DNA from: Stenogyne calaminthoides
Lineage: Eukaryota; Streptophyta; Magnoliopsida; Lamiales; Lamiaceae
Assembly (NCBI GenBank): GCA_037126765.1
Contig: JBBCBC010000043.1
Coordinates: forward strand, 2,976,001 to 3,040,000
DNA length: 64,000 nt
Direction of reading: 5' to 3'
Below the pieces are notes generated by a model. The model was given only the letters and a program-made list of their open reading frames with translations. It had not been told where the DNA came from and searched no databases. Below are positions 32,399-44,735 of this stretch, piece by piece. Made by a program: the position numbers and the translations under genes. Every line of letters begins with the position of its first letter. Positions within the stretch are counted from its first letter, which is position 1.

Positions 32399-35300
32399 TG
32401 TAATACCCCGTCTCAGTTTTAATAAGAATAATAAAAGAAATGAGTTTAATAAAATGAATATTTGATTTAAAGATTATTCGAATGACTTTAGAGCGTATAT
32501 GTTTGCAAAGGTTTTGATTTTTCAGGGAACGGACGAGCATTTTGAACCGGGAGCACTCCTAGCACTGTAACAAAATACTTAATGAAGGTTTGATTATAAG
32601 ATATTTAATAATAATATTTAATTTCAATATAAATAAAGGAAATTCAATATTATTAACGAATTAGGATTTTCGATATAAAAATCGAAAATCTAACGAATAA
32701 TAAATACGACTACGGAAAATCTACTTTGTCTAACTAAATTGGAATTATTGAGAAGTTTAAGAAAAATCGAATTTATTAAGTAAATAATTAAATAAATAGT
32801 TTTCGTCTCGGAACGTGACGATTTAATCGCTAAAAGTTCTAAACAATTATTTCTAACGAAGCCGTGAATTTTAATTAGTAAAAACACGAGTTTATAATAC
32901 AGATATAGTGTGTAGTAAATACCAAGTGGTAATAAAAGTTGTAGGAAATAAAATATCTAACAAAGTGAATTTGTGGCCACATGAAACACTTGGCCACCAT
33001 TCACTCTTCTCCTATAAATAGACTCCCTCCCAACTCTAAATTTTCCATTGCTAAATTCCCAAAGTGCCGAAACCCTGCCATTTTATTTCTTCAACTTCAT
33101 ATATCAACCAAGAGCAAGCAAATAAACCAACAAAAATCAAATCCAACTTTCTCCTTTCTCCTACAAACCCATCGATCACCATCATCAAAGTTCATCATCA
33201 TCATCGAGCTCATCATCTTCATCAAGCCAAAGCTCTTCCTCAATTCAAGTGTTCCTTTTGAGGTAATCAATTCATACAATTCTTATAATTCAAGAAAAAT
33301 TATAGAAATCATCCCCTCTTGTCCATGAAGCTCACGGCTTCATCCTCTCTTTCTCACTCTTCAATTTTTCTTGAATTCAAGCATGAAACCATCATCTAAT
33401 ATGTATCCAAGGAGCTTCAATTAGCTACTAAACACCTGGTTCCTTGAAGATCCTAGAGAAAAACAGAGGAGGAGAACGACAAAGGTAACCTCCGAACAAA
33501 ATTCGAAACCTGTGTTCGTATGATTTTCGGTGAGATTGTTGAGTGCTTTAATGTGTTTGAAATTGCTAATTTAGAACTCCTACGTGTTTTTTGAAGTGTA
33601 GACGTCATGCTCGTATTTTTGGTTTTCAAAAATTGTACCGTTATGCTGCCGAAATTTACGCTCAAATATGTCAAGTTGAAACGTCAAAACTGTTTCCGGC
33701 TGATTTTCGGCTACGCCGTCGAGTACTCTGATGTACTGGAAATTTTTGTTTTAAAATACCTTTGTGCTCTCTTATATGTGTAGTGCATAATCGTAGTCTC
33801 GATACTCAATTTTGGTGTCGTTACGCTGCTCGTTTTTACGATTAAACCAGCGGCAAGTTAAAATTCATCGAGTCTACTGTGTTCGTATAAGATCTCGTAA
33901 TTTTTAATCAGATAGATTCAGAGTTATAATATTTTCAAAAAGATGCGACGTGCTGAAACGAAAAACTGGAATTCTTCTTTCAATAAGAAATTGGTCCCAG
34001 GTACCTGACTTTCGTGACGTTTTTAACCAACTCACATTTGTGGTTTTCTAACGAATTTTCTTGCCAATAAACGTCAGACTACAAGATTTAGGAGCCCTAA
34101 AGTTTCATCTTTATCCGATTAGCGAATCAACGGGAAACAGCTCGCGAAAATGGAAGAAAGTCACAAAATTTGGGACACTAACTTTCTGAAAAATGTTAAA
34201 ACTGAAATTTGGAACTTTTGGGAAAACTTAATGGTTAGTACAATAATTTATATGGATGAATTCTTTTCACAAACCATATGTCTTTTATTTCTCCTTTTAT
34301 GTCACAAAATTAAAGTCCTTTAGGACCTCTTTTGAGTAATCACATTTTTTTAATTTAGAAAATTATCCAAACACTATACACAATTATAATCTATGTCTTT
34401 CCTAAATAACAACCAAGTAAATTAAATTTCAAATTTGATCAAATCGATTATTTGAGTTTTTACCCGAAAATATATATATGTATATGTGAATAAACTGTCG
34501 TACTTTCCTGATAGTTTTAACTATACACATGACATTTGTAGAAAATCTAAAAATTTAGTCCTAAACTACAACAATTTGTAAACATGCTCCTCAAAATTCA
34601 TAAGATTTGGACTTGCAAATAAAGAGTTGTGAGTTTTTGAAGTTATATTCTGAATTTGAAGAACAGTCAGACTTCTTGATTTACTGGGACTTTTTCCCAT
34701 ATTAAATTTTTATAAAAATCATAATCAAATACTACATGCTCTTATCTGCCTTCTTGAATTATTTCATGAATTTTAGTACTATATAAACAATTTTACAAAA
34801 TTGTTTTCTAAAACTGTGTCAAGCTGAAAAATGAACCTTAAAGTTTTATTCTTGCAAGTAATAATTTTGGGACATCATTAACAAAATTCAATAGCCGTTT
34901 AAAGTAAAAGTTCGATAAAAGCTCACGAGTAAGGAAATCTAAAGAACATAATTTAACGTCCTCGATAAACTTACGAATAATTTTACTTCAATAAAAGAAA
35001 AAAAAGTAATTAATGACGAGAACATGAAAATATTGTGCTAGGGGAAGTGCTGCTCAAATCAAAGCTCGGACGATCACCGTCACGCTCGAACTCTCAAACC
35101 AATTTCAAAGTTTGTAACTTTTCTTAAAAGTTAACAAGGTAGGTGATGCTATCTGTATTGCAGTTGTTAATGTTACATGGACTGTTAGTGTATTCTACGG
35201 TTATCGTTGTACAAATTTTTACGATATTAAAAACCTCCGGGTCCCATGAATACGCGGTATTAGTAAGCCGCTATGATACTACGACCACTGTGTCGATATG

Positions 35301-36012
35301 AATATGGTATGGGCATCAGAAACTCGTGCGTACCTAAGGGTATGGGCATCAAAAACTCGTGCGTACCTACGACATAATAGTCGACATGAATATGGTATGG
35401 GCATCAGAAACTCGTGCGTACCTAAGGGTATGGGCATCAGAAACTCGTGCGTACCTACGACATAATAGTCGTCATGAATACGTATGTGCATGAACAACCC
35501 GTGCATACGATATGTATATATATGGTATAATTGATACTAGGATACTCGCTAATGTCAGGTAATAAATAAGACAAGTCATCCATAATCGAGATTTTTATCT
35601 CACACCCCAACAGTTTTATGTTTTCAGGTTATGATCGAGAGGGGCCGGAGCTATAGCAGGGATGACACGGAGTTTTCCCAAATAATGATTTCCAATGAAT
35701 TTATAATCATACCATAAATAGTTTAATTATTATGCTAAGAAACATTTTAAACTTACTCAATAAAGGATCATGTACATAAGCATCGCCTTTATAAATCTAT
35801 ATCTTGCAATTTAAATTAATGGGCCTTTCCACATTTTTTATCTCACATAATATTAATGATTAGGTTCTTTTCGCTGCAAAATGCAATACTTATGCTTGTC
35901 GTTATATTTTAAAAAGTGATTTTTAAGCTCAGATTTTACAATCACTAAGTGGCAACCCGAGTTTAGAGTGTCGAAGGTGCAAGAGCCGGCATTATGGATT
36001 CGGGGCGTTACA
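32399..36012 (+). repeat. 5' LTR (3,614 bp)
   Basis: Paired with 39847-43529. Relative to the 3' LTR it lacks a segment of about 115 bp after GATTAAAC near 33843, but retains about 90 bp near 33985-34068 that the 3' LTR has lost between two CAATAA motifs. A CCTATAAATAGACTCCC segment at about 33011 is a plausible promoter TATA region. Confidence 0.9.
35255..35510 (+). repeat. Minisatellite inside the 5' LTR
   Basis: Repeats of TATGGGCATCAGAAACTCGT plus GCGTACCTAAGGG or GCGTACCTACGACATAATAG, then TCGACATGAATATGG. The same array with slightly different unit order occurs in the 3' LTR at 42745-42990. It gives the repetitive minus-strand frame at 35279-35506. Confidence 0.8.
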
Positions 36013-36014
36013 GG

Positions 36015-36026
36015 TGGTATCAGAGC
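36015..36026 (+). promoter_or_regulatory. Primer binding site, tRNA-iMet type
   Basis: TGGTATCAGAGC two nucleotides after the 5' LTR end, complementary to the 3' end of initiator methionine tRNA as in many plant LTR elements. Confidence 0.85.
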
Positions 36027-37013
36027 TTAGGTTCAACTTTCGGACAAAATCTAAAATATAATTTTTCGTAATTAATTTTTTTTTTTAAAAGCTTTCATTA
36101 AAGAACTTTTCTTAATATATAAATATACTAATAATTATATATTCTTGAAAGTTGAGTATAAAAAGTTTAATAGATACATTACGTTAATACATAAACTACT
36201 TGAACTAAGATATTTGTAGAAAATGTGTCTCCTGCCGCAGCCAAAGCACCTCGAGGTATGTATTTGTTTTAATGATTTTCAAGAAAAGTTATGATTTGAA
36301 AAAGGTTTCAAGGACATTAACTTGCATAATTCACGAAAGTTAAGAAAGTGAGAAATGATAAGCTATGCATTGATACGACATGTTTATGAAATGAAAGGAA
36401 ATGTTACATGTTTATGAAATGAAAGTAAATGTTATGGAATGATTTACTCATTTTCTCATCGTACAAGTGGGAGTTTATGGAAATATTTTACATGCATTCA
36501 CGATACTCATGATATCATCCGAACACTCTTAGTTTTAAACCTTCAGATCTCTATATATTGTGGAACATAAGACGGACCTAGAACGACTCCCTTCACATGA
36601 ACTACAGTCCCTATATCACTATATAGTCTAGAAGGCACTAGATGCTTGTATTATTATTTTATCTTATTGGGACTGTTGGTTATTTTTAATGGAGGTCACT
36701 CCATGTTTTAAACGGTTATATATATTATTCTACAAACTTATTTCAAGTAAGTTTGTTTTATTCTATCCGTTATTTTTACCCAATTATTGCTTTATTGACA
36801 TGCGATCAATGGTTCCTAAAATTACAGTTGTTGATCCGTCATTGTGTTGGCTGTATTGCAGTGTTTCAATGTTCTTCTGCGTATTCCAATGTATAACTTG
36901 TGCTAGTACCGTGTTAATTAGGATAATTGGGTTCTGTTTTTATAATTTTTCTCATACCTATATGTTATAACTATATTTATTCTTCTCTCTTCAGACCCTC
37001 TTTGACTATTAGA
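36027..37013 (+). other. LTR element leader region
   Basis: Non-coding leader between the primer site and gag. The 93-codon frame at 36689-36970 is hydrophobic and unconvincing. Confidence 0.5.
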
Positions 37014-38534
37014 ATGGTACCACCTCGTGAACGTAGACTACCTCATAAGAAAGCCCAAGAACCTCTAAAAGGTCGTGTTGAGCAAGGACGACATCTAAAT
37101 GCTGAACTAGAACAATCACCTCTAATACCAATGCCTCAACCCAGACCTCGAACTTGTATAGTCATCGAAGAATTTCAAAGTCTACAACCACCCCAATTTA
37201 GAGGAAATGAAGGGCCTGTAGCAACGGAAGAATGTACAGCTGAGATCGAACGAATTTTTGGACTCATGGGCTTGACTGAAAAACAAAAAGTCTTTTGTGT
37301 TCGGCTCCAACTAACAGAGGATGCAGCTCAATGGTTGAACTCGTATGAGCGTACCTTAGGAATAGAAGGTGTACAATCCCGAGTATGGAGCGACTTTAAG
37401 GTAACTATGTTGGCACGTTACTTCCCTCAAACGCTATACATTCGCGAGGATTTGGAAACTGTCAACCCTCGCCAAGATGTATTCACTATGATGGAGTGCG
37501 AACTGTTGGGAAAAAGCATACTTTCAAAGATAACACCAAGATCTAACGTCATTTCAACTACTTGTCTATGTATGCTACCCCATTGGAGGATATCGATTGG
37601 GAGGACAAACCAAAGAAGCTTTCTAAACAACTAGCTACGTCTACAGGACCACGGATCATACGATCATGTCCCTCGTATGGCAAAAGGCATGGAGGGATAT
37701 ACTCGAAGAGGAAAAGAATATGTTACAAATGCCACAAACCCGGTCACGAAATAGTTGATTGCCCTGAATCAAACATTGGAGGACAACCAATGGGAAACAT
37801 ACTGGTGAGACCAGCACCAAGGAACGATAACCGTCCAACTTGGCTAATTGGAGAAAATACTCAACTTCAGAGAGAACGAGGAAAGGCTAAAGAGAAAACA
37901 ATGCTCGAGGAAATGGAGCCGATGGAGATTGATGCCAAAAAAAAAAAAAGCAAGAAGATTTGAACAAGGATTGAGGCCCGAGGTCAAAGAGATCATAGAA
38001 GGACTGAAATTAGCAACTTACGAAGAGGTTTTTAATCAAGCACTGGTTGTCTCGATTGGTTTAGGATTAGAGTTCGAACAATCTCCAACAGCTGTGTTTG
38101 TCAACCACAATTGGCAGTCGAACTTCAAGGGAAACCCTTGCCTGCCACCAGGAGGAAACAACTTCAATGTGCCGAGAACCACACCAAGTTGTCTCAACTG
38201 TGGGAAGAGACACTTGGGAGTATGCCTCCAGGGAACTAGAAATTGTTATCGTTGTCATAAAATGGGGCATAAAACCACTGAATGCCCCATGTCGCCAAAG
38301 GTTCGATCCCCAATGATGAGAAATTTTAATCATCAACCAATGGGAACCAATCAGTATCAATTGGGCAACTTTCAAGCTCGACAACTTCCTGCACATAACA
38401 ACCACCTACTCGGACCATCGAGAAGAGGTCTGTCCTACCAAGACCAGCAAGAACGAGCCTATGTAAATGCTATCCTCGGATATGGGAAGGAGAGTGAGGA
38501 ACCAATGCCACACGAGTATCAGGAACCACCTTAG
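37014..38534 (+). pseudogene. gag polyprotein with two zinc knuckles, frameshifted
   Basis: Start MVPPRERRLPHKK at 37014. The retrotransposon gag fold follows (PPQFRGNEGPVATEE, LTEDAAQWLNSYE, VWSDFKVTMLARYFPQ). The frame breaks near 37510-37560. A second frame holds a CCHC knuckle (CYKCHKPGHEIVDC, 37721-37765). A poly-A run near 37938 then shifts to a third frame with KKARRFEQGLRPEV, which normally precedes the knuckle, and a second CCHC knuckle (CYRCHKMGHKTTEC, 38244-38285) after SCLNCGKRHLGVC. A gag tail that restarts after the first knuckle implies an internal partial duplication or recombination between two gag copies. Gag packages the RNA and forms the particle. Confidence 0.8.
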
Positions 38535-38760
38535 TAATATGAAAGCCTAGCAGGTGCATTGCTTGTGCTTGAAATACCTATGCATGTATTACTTGATACA
38601 TGAGCATCCCACTCTCTTGTATTTGAAAGATCGAGGGATTCAGGAATAGAAAGTATTGACGGACACATTCTTAAAGTGAATACTCCATCAAAATACAAAA
38701 TCAAGAAGAATGAGCGAAGCTTTAATTGGATGGACACCGAATAAATACCAAATTTTGCGT
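38535..38760 (+). pseudogene. Aspartic protease remnant
   Basis: The frame after gag reads VLEIPMHVLLDT, then TGA at 38601-38603, then ASHSLVFERS. Retroviral-type proteases of plant Ty3/gypsy elements have LLDTGASHSF, so the catalytic-loop glycine codon has become a stop. The frame ends near 38743 and nothing of reverse transcriptase follows. Confidence 0.7.
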
Positions 38761-38979
38761 TCTTAAGACGAAGACCCTACATAAATTTAAGATGAGCTAG
38801 TTTTGGCACGTAAGTATAAGTATAGGAAGACGAGTATTGACATAGTTACTTTCTCTTAGCAATGTCATTATATTTTAAGATCGGGTAGAACGTTTAGAAG
38901 TATAGTCGAACAATTTAGAAATAGAACTTAACTTTTCCGCTACGTTGACCAGCTCGTTTAAACCAAAGGGTTCAGTATA

Positions 38980-39015
38980 AGTGAATTTTGGGGACGAAAT
39001 TCTTTTGAGTGGAGG
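38980..39015 (+). other. Relic second polypurine-tract region
   Basis: The segment GGGGACGAAATTCTTTT followed by GAGTGGAGGAGG resembles the sequence just before the 3' LTR (GGGGACGAAATTCTTTT then AAGGGGG at 39816-39840). It looks like a pol 3' end plus purine tract left by a deletion or by fusion of two related elements. Confidence 0.55.
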
Positions 39016-39833
39016 AGGATATGCCAACAATGCAGCCGAACCAGACAAGGATGTGAAGTCGTACAACATTGAAAAGATTTTCTGTATGCATCACAATGGC
39101 CAAAGTCATACCAACAAAATAGCTAACTCGTGATTTGAGGAACTCGCTTTCAACTCGTTGAATTCTTCTACAATGGAAGCTGCCAAAGTATGATATACGC
39201 GACACCATTTGAAGAATTTGATGGAAAGAATAGAAGATTGCTTAATGTTAAGACGAAGTTGGATATCGTAAAATTCGCGGACAAGAACTTGTACAGAGAA
39301 TAATGGAAATCATTTCGAAGATCAAGAAAAGGATCAAGACGACACAAGATTGTCGAAGATCACGTGTTGACACTCGGAGAAAGGATTTACATTTCAAACT
39401 TGATGATAATGTAATTCTTAGAATTTCACAGAGAGAAAATTGATTCGCTTTGGGAAGAAAGACAATACGAAGTCTCACCACGTAAAACCACTTGACTTTT
39501 TCGTTTAGAATATAGACAAAAGCTATCATTTATCTTTACCAACCGAGCTGTCACATGTACATAACGTGTTTTGTGTACTTTAGACGATGGAATGAATATA
39601 GAGGTAACTTGGATCAGTTTTAGAAACTTAGAATTAAGATGTGATTTTAATTTCGAGGAAATGCACATGACAAACTAAGGAAGGACGCTTCATGATTATA
39701 GGAATTGAGAATATTTTGGGTTTTGTAGACATGGAAAATAAATTGGAATTATTTTAGAAAATTGAAATGATCTTAGGGAAATACCCGCAATGACTAAACC
39801 GAGTAAGAGAAATTTCGGGGACGAAATTCTTTT
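39016..39833 (+). other. LTR element 3' internal region, no intact coding
   Basis: Heavily interrupted sequence. I could not detect reverse transcriptase, integrase or chromodomain motifs in any frame. Confidence 0.45.
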
Positions 39834-39846
39834 AAGGGGGTAGGGA
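39834..39846 (+). promoter_or_regulatory. Polypurine tract
   Basis: AAGGGGGTAGGGA directly abuts the 3' LTR start at 39847, the expected position for plus-strand priming. Confidence 0.75.
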
Positions 39847-42800
39847 TGTAATACCCTGTCCCAGTTTTAATAAGAATAATAAAATAAATGAGTTTAATAA
39901 AATGAATATTTGATTTAAAGATTATTCGAATGATTTTAGAGCGTATATGTTTGCAAAGGTTTTGATTTTTCAGGGAACGGACGAGGATTTTGAACCGGGA
40001 GCACTCCTAGCACTGTAACAAAATACTTAATGAAGGTTTGATTATAAGATATTTAATAATAATATTTAATTTCAATATAAATAAAGGAAATTCAATATTA
40101 TCAACGAATTAGGATTTTCGATATAAAAATCGAAAATCTAACGAATAATAAATACGACTACGGAAAATCTACTTTGTCTAACTAAATTGGAATTATTGAG
40201 AAGTTTAAGAAAAATCGAATTTATTAAGTAAATAATTAAATAAATAGTTTTCGTCTCGGAACGTGACGATTTAATCGCTAAAAGTTCTAAACAATTATTT
40301 CTAACGAAGCCGTGAATTTTAATTAGCAAAAACACGAGTTTATAATACGATATAATTATAGTAGTAAATACCAAGTGGTAATAAAAGTTGTAGGAAATAA
40401 AATATCTAACAAAGTGAATTTGTGGCCACATGAAACACTTGGCCACCATTCACTCTTCTCCTATAAATAGACTCCCTCCCAACTCTAAATTTTCCATTGC
40501 TAAATTCCCAAAGTGCCGAAACCCTGCCATTTTATTTCTTCAACTTCATATATCAACCAAGAGCAAGCAAATAAACCAACAAAAATCAAATCCAACTTTC
40601 TCCTTTCTCCTACAAACCCATCGATCACCATCATCAAAGTTCATCATCATCATCGAGATCATCATCTTCATCAAGCCAAAGCTCTTCCTCAATTCAAGTG
40701 TTCCTTTTGAGGTAATCAATTCATACAATTCTTATAATTCAAGAAAAATTATAGAAATCATCCCCTCTTGTCCATGAAGCTCACGGCTTCATCCTCTCTT
40801 TCTCACTCTTCAATTTTTCTTGAATTCAAGCATGAAACCATCATCTAATATGTATCCAAGGAGCTTCAATTAGCTACTAAACACCTGGTTCCTTGAAGAT
40901 CCTAGAGAAAAACAGAGGAGGAGAACGACAAAGGTAACCTCCGAACAAAATTCAAAACCTGTGTTTGTTTGATTTTCGGTGAGATTGTTGAGTGCTTTAA
41001 TGTGTTGGAAATTGCTAATTTAGAACTCCTACGTGTTGTTTGAAGTGTAGACTTCATGCTCGTATTTTTGGTTTTCAAAAATTGTACCGTTATGCTGTCA
41101 AAATTTACGCTCAAATATGTCAAGTTGAAACGTCAAAACTGTTTCCGGCTGATTTTTGGCTACGCCGTCGAGTACTCTGATGTACTGGAAATTTGTGTTT
41201 TAAAATACCTTTGTGCTCTCTTATATGTGTAGTGCATAATCGTAGTCTCGATACTCAATTTTGGTGTCGTTACGTTGCTCGTTTTTACGATTAAACAGGG
41301 TCGCTTGGAAACTAAAATTTCCAGAAAACTTCTAATCGAAATTCCTAAATAATAACTTTAAAAATTCATATCTCGAGTTCTAGAAATCATTTTGAGATGA
41401 AACCATCGGCAAGTTAAAATTCATCGAGTCTACTGTATTCGTATAAGATCTCGTAATTTTTAATCAGATAGATTCAGAGTTATAATATTTTCAAAAAGAT
41501 GCGACGTGCTGAAACGAAAAACTGGAATTCTTCTTTCAATAAACGTCAGACTACAAGATTTAAGAGCCCTAAAGTTTCGTCTTTATCCGATTAGCGAATC
41601 AACGGGAAACAGCTCGCGAAAATGGAAGAAAGTCACAAAATTTGGGACACTAACTTTCTGAAAAATGTTAAAACTGAAATTTGGAACTTTTGGTAAAACT
41701 TAATGGTTGGTACAATAATTTATATGGATGAATTCTTTTCACAAACCATATGTCTTTTATTTCTCCTTTTATGTCACAAAATTAAAGTCCTTTAGGACCT
41801 CTTTTGAGTAATCACATGTTTTTAATTTAGAAAATTATCCAAACACTATACACAATGATAATCTATGTCTTTCCTAAATAACAACCAAGTAAATGAAATT
41901 TTAAATTTGATCAAATCGATTATTTGAGTTTTTACCCGAAAATATATATATGTATATGTGAATAAACTGTCGTACTTTCCTGATAGTTTTAACTATACAC
42001 ATGAACTTTGTAGAAAATCTAAAAATTTAGTCCTAAACTATAATAATTCCGGTCACATGCTCCTCAAAATTCATAAGATTTGTGAGTTTTTGAAGTTTAT
42101 ATTCTGAATTTGAAGAACGTCGGACTTCTTGATTTACTGGGACTTTTTCCCATATTAAATTATTTTATAAAACTCATAATCAAATACTACATGCTCTTAT
42201 CTGCCTTCGTGAATTATTTCATGAATTTTAGCACTATATAAACAATTTTACAAAATTGTTTTCTAAAACTGTGTCAAGCTGAAAAATAAACCTTAAAGTT
42301 TAATTCTTGCAAGTAATAATTTTGGGACATCATTAATAAAATTCAATAGCCGTTTAAAGTAAAAGTTCGATAAAATCTCACGAGTAAGGAAATCTAAAGA
42401 ACATAATTTAACGTCCTCGATAAACTTACGAATAATTTTACTTCAATAAAAGAAAAAAAAGTAATTAATGACGAGAACATGAAAATATTGTGCTAGAGGA
42501 AGTGCTGCTCAAATCAAAGCTCGGACGATCACCGTCACGCTCAAACTCTCAAACCGATTTCAAAGTTTGTAACTTTTCTTAAAAGTTAACAAGGTGGGTG
42601 ATGCTATCTGTATTGCAGTTGTTAATGTTACATGGACTGTTAGTGTATTTTACGGTTATCGATATACAAACTTATATGAAATTAAAAACCTTCGGGTCCC
42701 ATGAATACGCGGTATTAGTAAGCCGCTATGATACTACGACCACTGTGTCGATATGAATATGGTATGGGCATCAGAAACTAGTGCGTAACTACGACATAAT

Positions 42801-43529
42801 AGTCGACATGAATATGGTATGGGCATCAGAAACTCGTGCGTACCTAAGGGTATGGGCATCAGAAACTCGTGCGTACCTACGACATAATAGTCGACATGAA
42901 TATGGTATGGGCATCAGAAACTCGTGAGTACCTAAGGGTATGGGCATCAGAAACTCGTGTGTACCTACGACATAATAGTCGTCATGAATACGTATGTGCA
43001 TGAACAACCCGTGCATACGATATGTATATATATGGTATAATTGATACTAGGATACTTTGCTATCTGGTAACAAATAAGATCTGTCATCCATTGAGATTTT
43101 TATCTCACACCCCAACAGTTTTATGTTTTCAGGTTATGATCGAGAGGGGCCGGAGCTGTAGCAGGGATGACACGGAGTTTTCCCAAATAATGATTTCCAA
43201 TGAATTTATAATCATACCATAAATAGTTTAATTATTATGCTAAGAAACATTTTAAACTTACTCAATAAAGGATCATGTACATTACTCTTTTTATAAGCAA
43301 CGCCTTTATAAATCTATATCTTGCAATTTAAATTAATGGGTCTTTCCACATTCTTTATCTCACATAATATTAATGATTAGGTTCTTTCCGCTGCAAAATG
43401 TAATACTTATGCTTGTCGTTATATTTTAAAAAGTGATTTTTAAGCTCAGATTTTACAATCACTAAGTGGCGACCCGAGTTTAGAGTGTCGAAGGTGCAAG
43501 AGCCGGCATTCTGGATTCGGGGCGTTACA
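39847..43529 (+). repeat. 3' LTR (3,683 bp)
   Basis: Starts TGTAATACCCTG and ends GGGGCGTTACA. Aligns with the 5' LTR along its length with scattered substitutions and a few indels. Carries the GGGTCGCTTGGAAACTAAAA segment near 41300 that is absent from the 5' LTR. Confidence 0.9.
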
Positions 43530-43669
43530 GCCAGCATCAGATTTGTGCGGATTTTCAGTAGAGAAATCAACCTTTCCATCAGCTCAACGCGAATTTGGTA
43601 ATATATATTTCTATTAATGCGTCTCTAAAAAATTTCTATGGAGTTTCTATATATAGGTATATTTTGGCA
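43530..43669 (+). repeat. First copy of the Helitron duplication, right part, after the LTR element
   Basis: GCCAGCATCAGATTTGTGCG onward repeats 44601-44735. Together with 31500-32398 it makes up the copy that received the LTR element. Confidence 0.85.
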
Positions 43670-44735
43670 AATTGGATAGGGATCAACATTGCATATTTTG
43701 ACTATGTTCATAAAGAAGGGACAATATATCTCTCTCGCACACAAATCTAAAAATGACTTGAAACAGAATATATGTAAATTTGTGGTCAATAGGAAGAATG
43801 GAAACATTGCATATTTTGATTATAGCAGTATATTGAAGTTGACTATGACTTACTGTTATTCAAGTTTTCAGGACAACCTCATATATTTGTGAATTTTGGG
43901 CTTGGATTCATTTGGAGTTTACATGGTCAGCAACTTTAAACTTTATTGCCTTTAAGGAAGAAATTTTATCCAGGTATATTTACCAATACTGAAGAGACTT
44001 ATAGAAAAGATGCACTTTAATTTTCTATTATGCTCAAACTTATAATAGTATAGAAAAGATGCACTTTAATTTTCTATTATGCTCAAACCCATAATGTGAC
44101 AAACCTGATATTACTCTCTTATTTTCGTGTAGACAATTAGAAGAGTTCACACGCTTAACTGCAGCGATAAAAGCTCATATCAAGATGGTAATTATTCAAA
44201 AAAAATCGTCAATATTATATTCTTTGAGTTCATATGAAGGTGTACCGAGGATATGAAAATATTTCTCTCTCAGTCATTATATATTTTTGAGATATTTTAA
44301 TATTTCTACGTTTGGGTTTCGGCTATATTAAAGTTGTATTACTTATGTCTTTCGTCACTTTAGTTTTTAGGAAAATGGATGCCCACATAATTTATTTTTA
44401 GTCATTCTAATATAGTGTCCAAGAATGTGCCTGAGCTTTTGTTTTCCAATGTTATATTATTAAAGAAAAGAAGGGGACGAACACGCTGGATAATCCTTAA
44501 CCTCTGGAATTTTACAGTATACACGATGATTCACGGGATGGGGACGGCTGGGATTTAAGGCAAGCTGGCGGATTTAGGGTTTAAGAAACCAGACTTAAGC
44601 GCCAGCCAGCATCAGATTTGTGCGGATTTTCAGTAGAGAAATCAACCTTTCCAACAGTTCAACGTGAATTTGGTAATATATATTTCTATCAATGCAAAAT
44701 TTCTATGGAGTTTCTATATATAGGTATATTTTGGC
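43670..44735 (+). repeat. Second, uninterrupted copy of the Helitron duplication
   Basis: About 1.07 kb. It contains the uninserted target CGCCAGCCAGCATCAG at about 44590-44605. Inside is an extra local duplication of ATAGAAAAGATGCACTTTAA (about 44000-44095). Confidence 0.85.

Larger units (their letters stand above)
32399..43529 (+). mobile_element. Ty3/gypsy-type LTR retrotransposon, gag-only (11.1 kb)
   Basis: Two LTRs beginning TGTAATACCC and ending GGCGTTACA, a tRNA-iMet-type primer site, gag zinc knuckles and a G-rich purine tract before the 3' LTR. Target duplication GCCAG (32394-32398 and 43530-43534) is confirmed by the uninserted paralogous site at 44590-44605. The internal region is only 3.8 kb, with gag and a dead protease remnant but no reverse transcriptase, RNase H or integrase, so it must have depended on a relative. 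LTR style (TGTAATACCC..GTTACA then GGTGGTATCAGAGC) and gag with CCHC resemble Del/Tekay-type chromoviruses. Confidence 0.9.

Noticed and set aside
35279..35506. Minus-strand ORF with HEFLMPIP repeats, also at 42789-43016
   Set aside because: It coincides with the minisatellite of the LTRs and appears only there.
39016..39833. Reverse transcriptase or integrase of the LTR element
   Set aside because: I looked for YxDD, H-H-C-C and chromodomain phrases in all frames and found none; the element appears to be gag-only.
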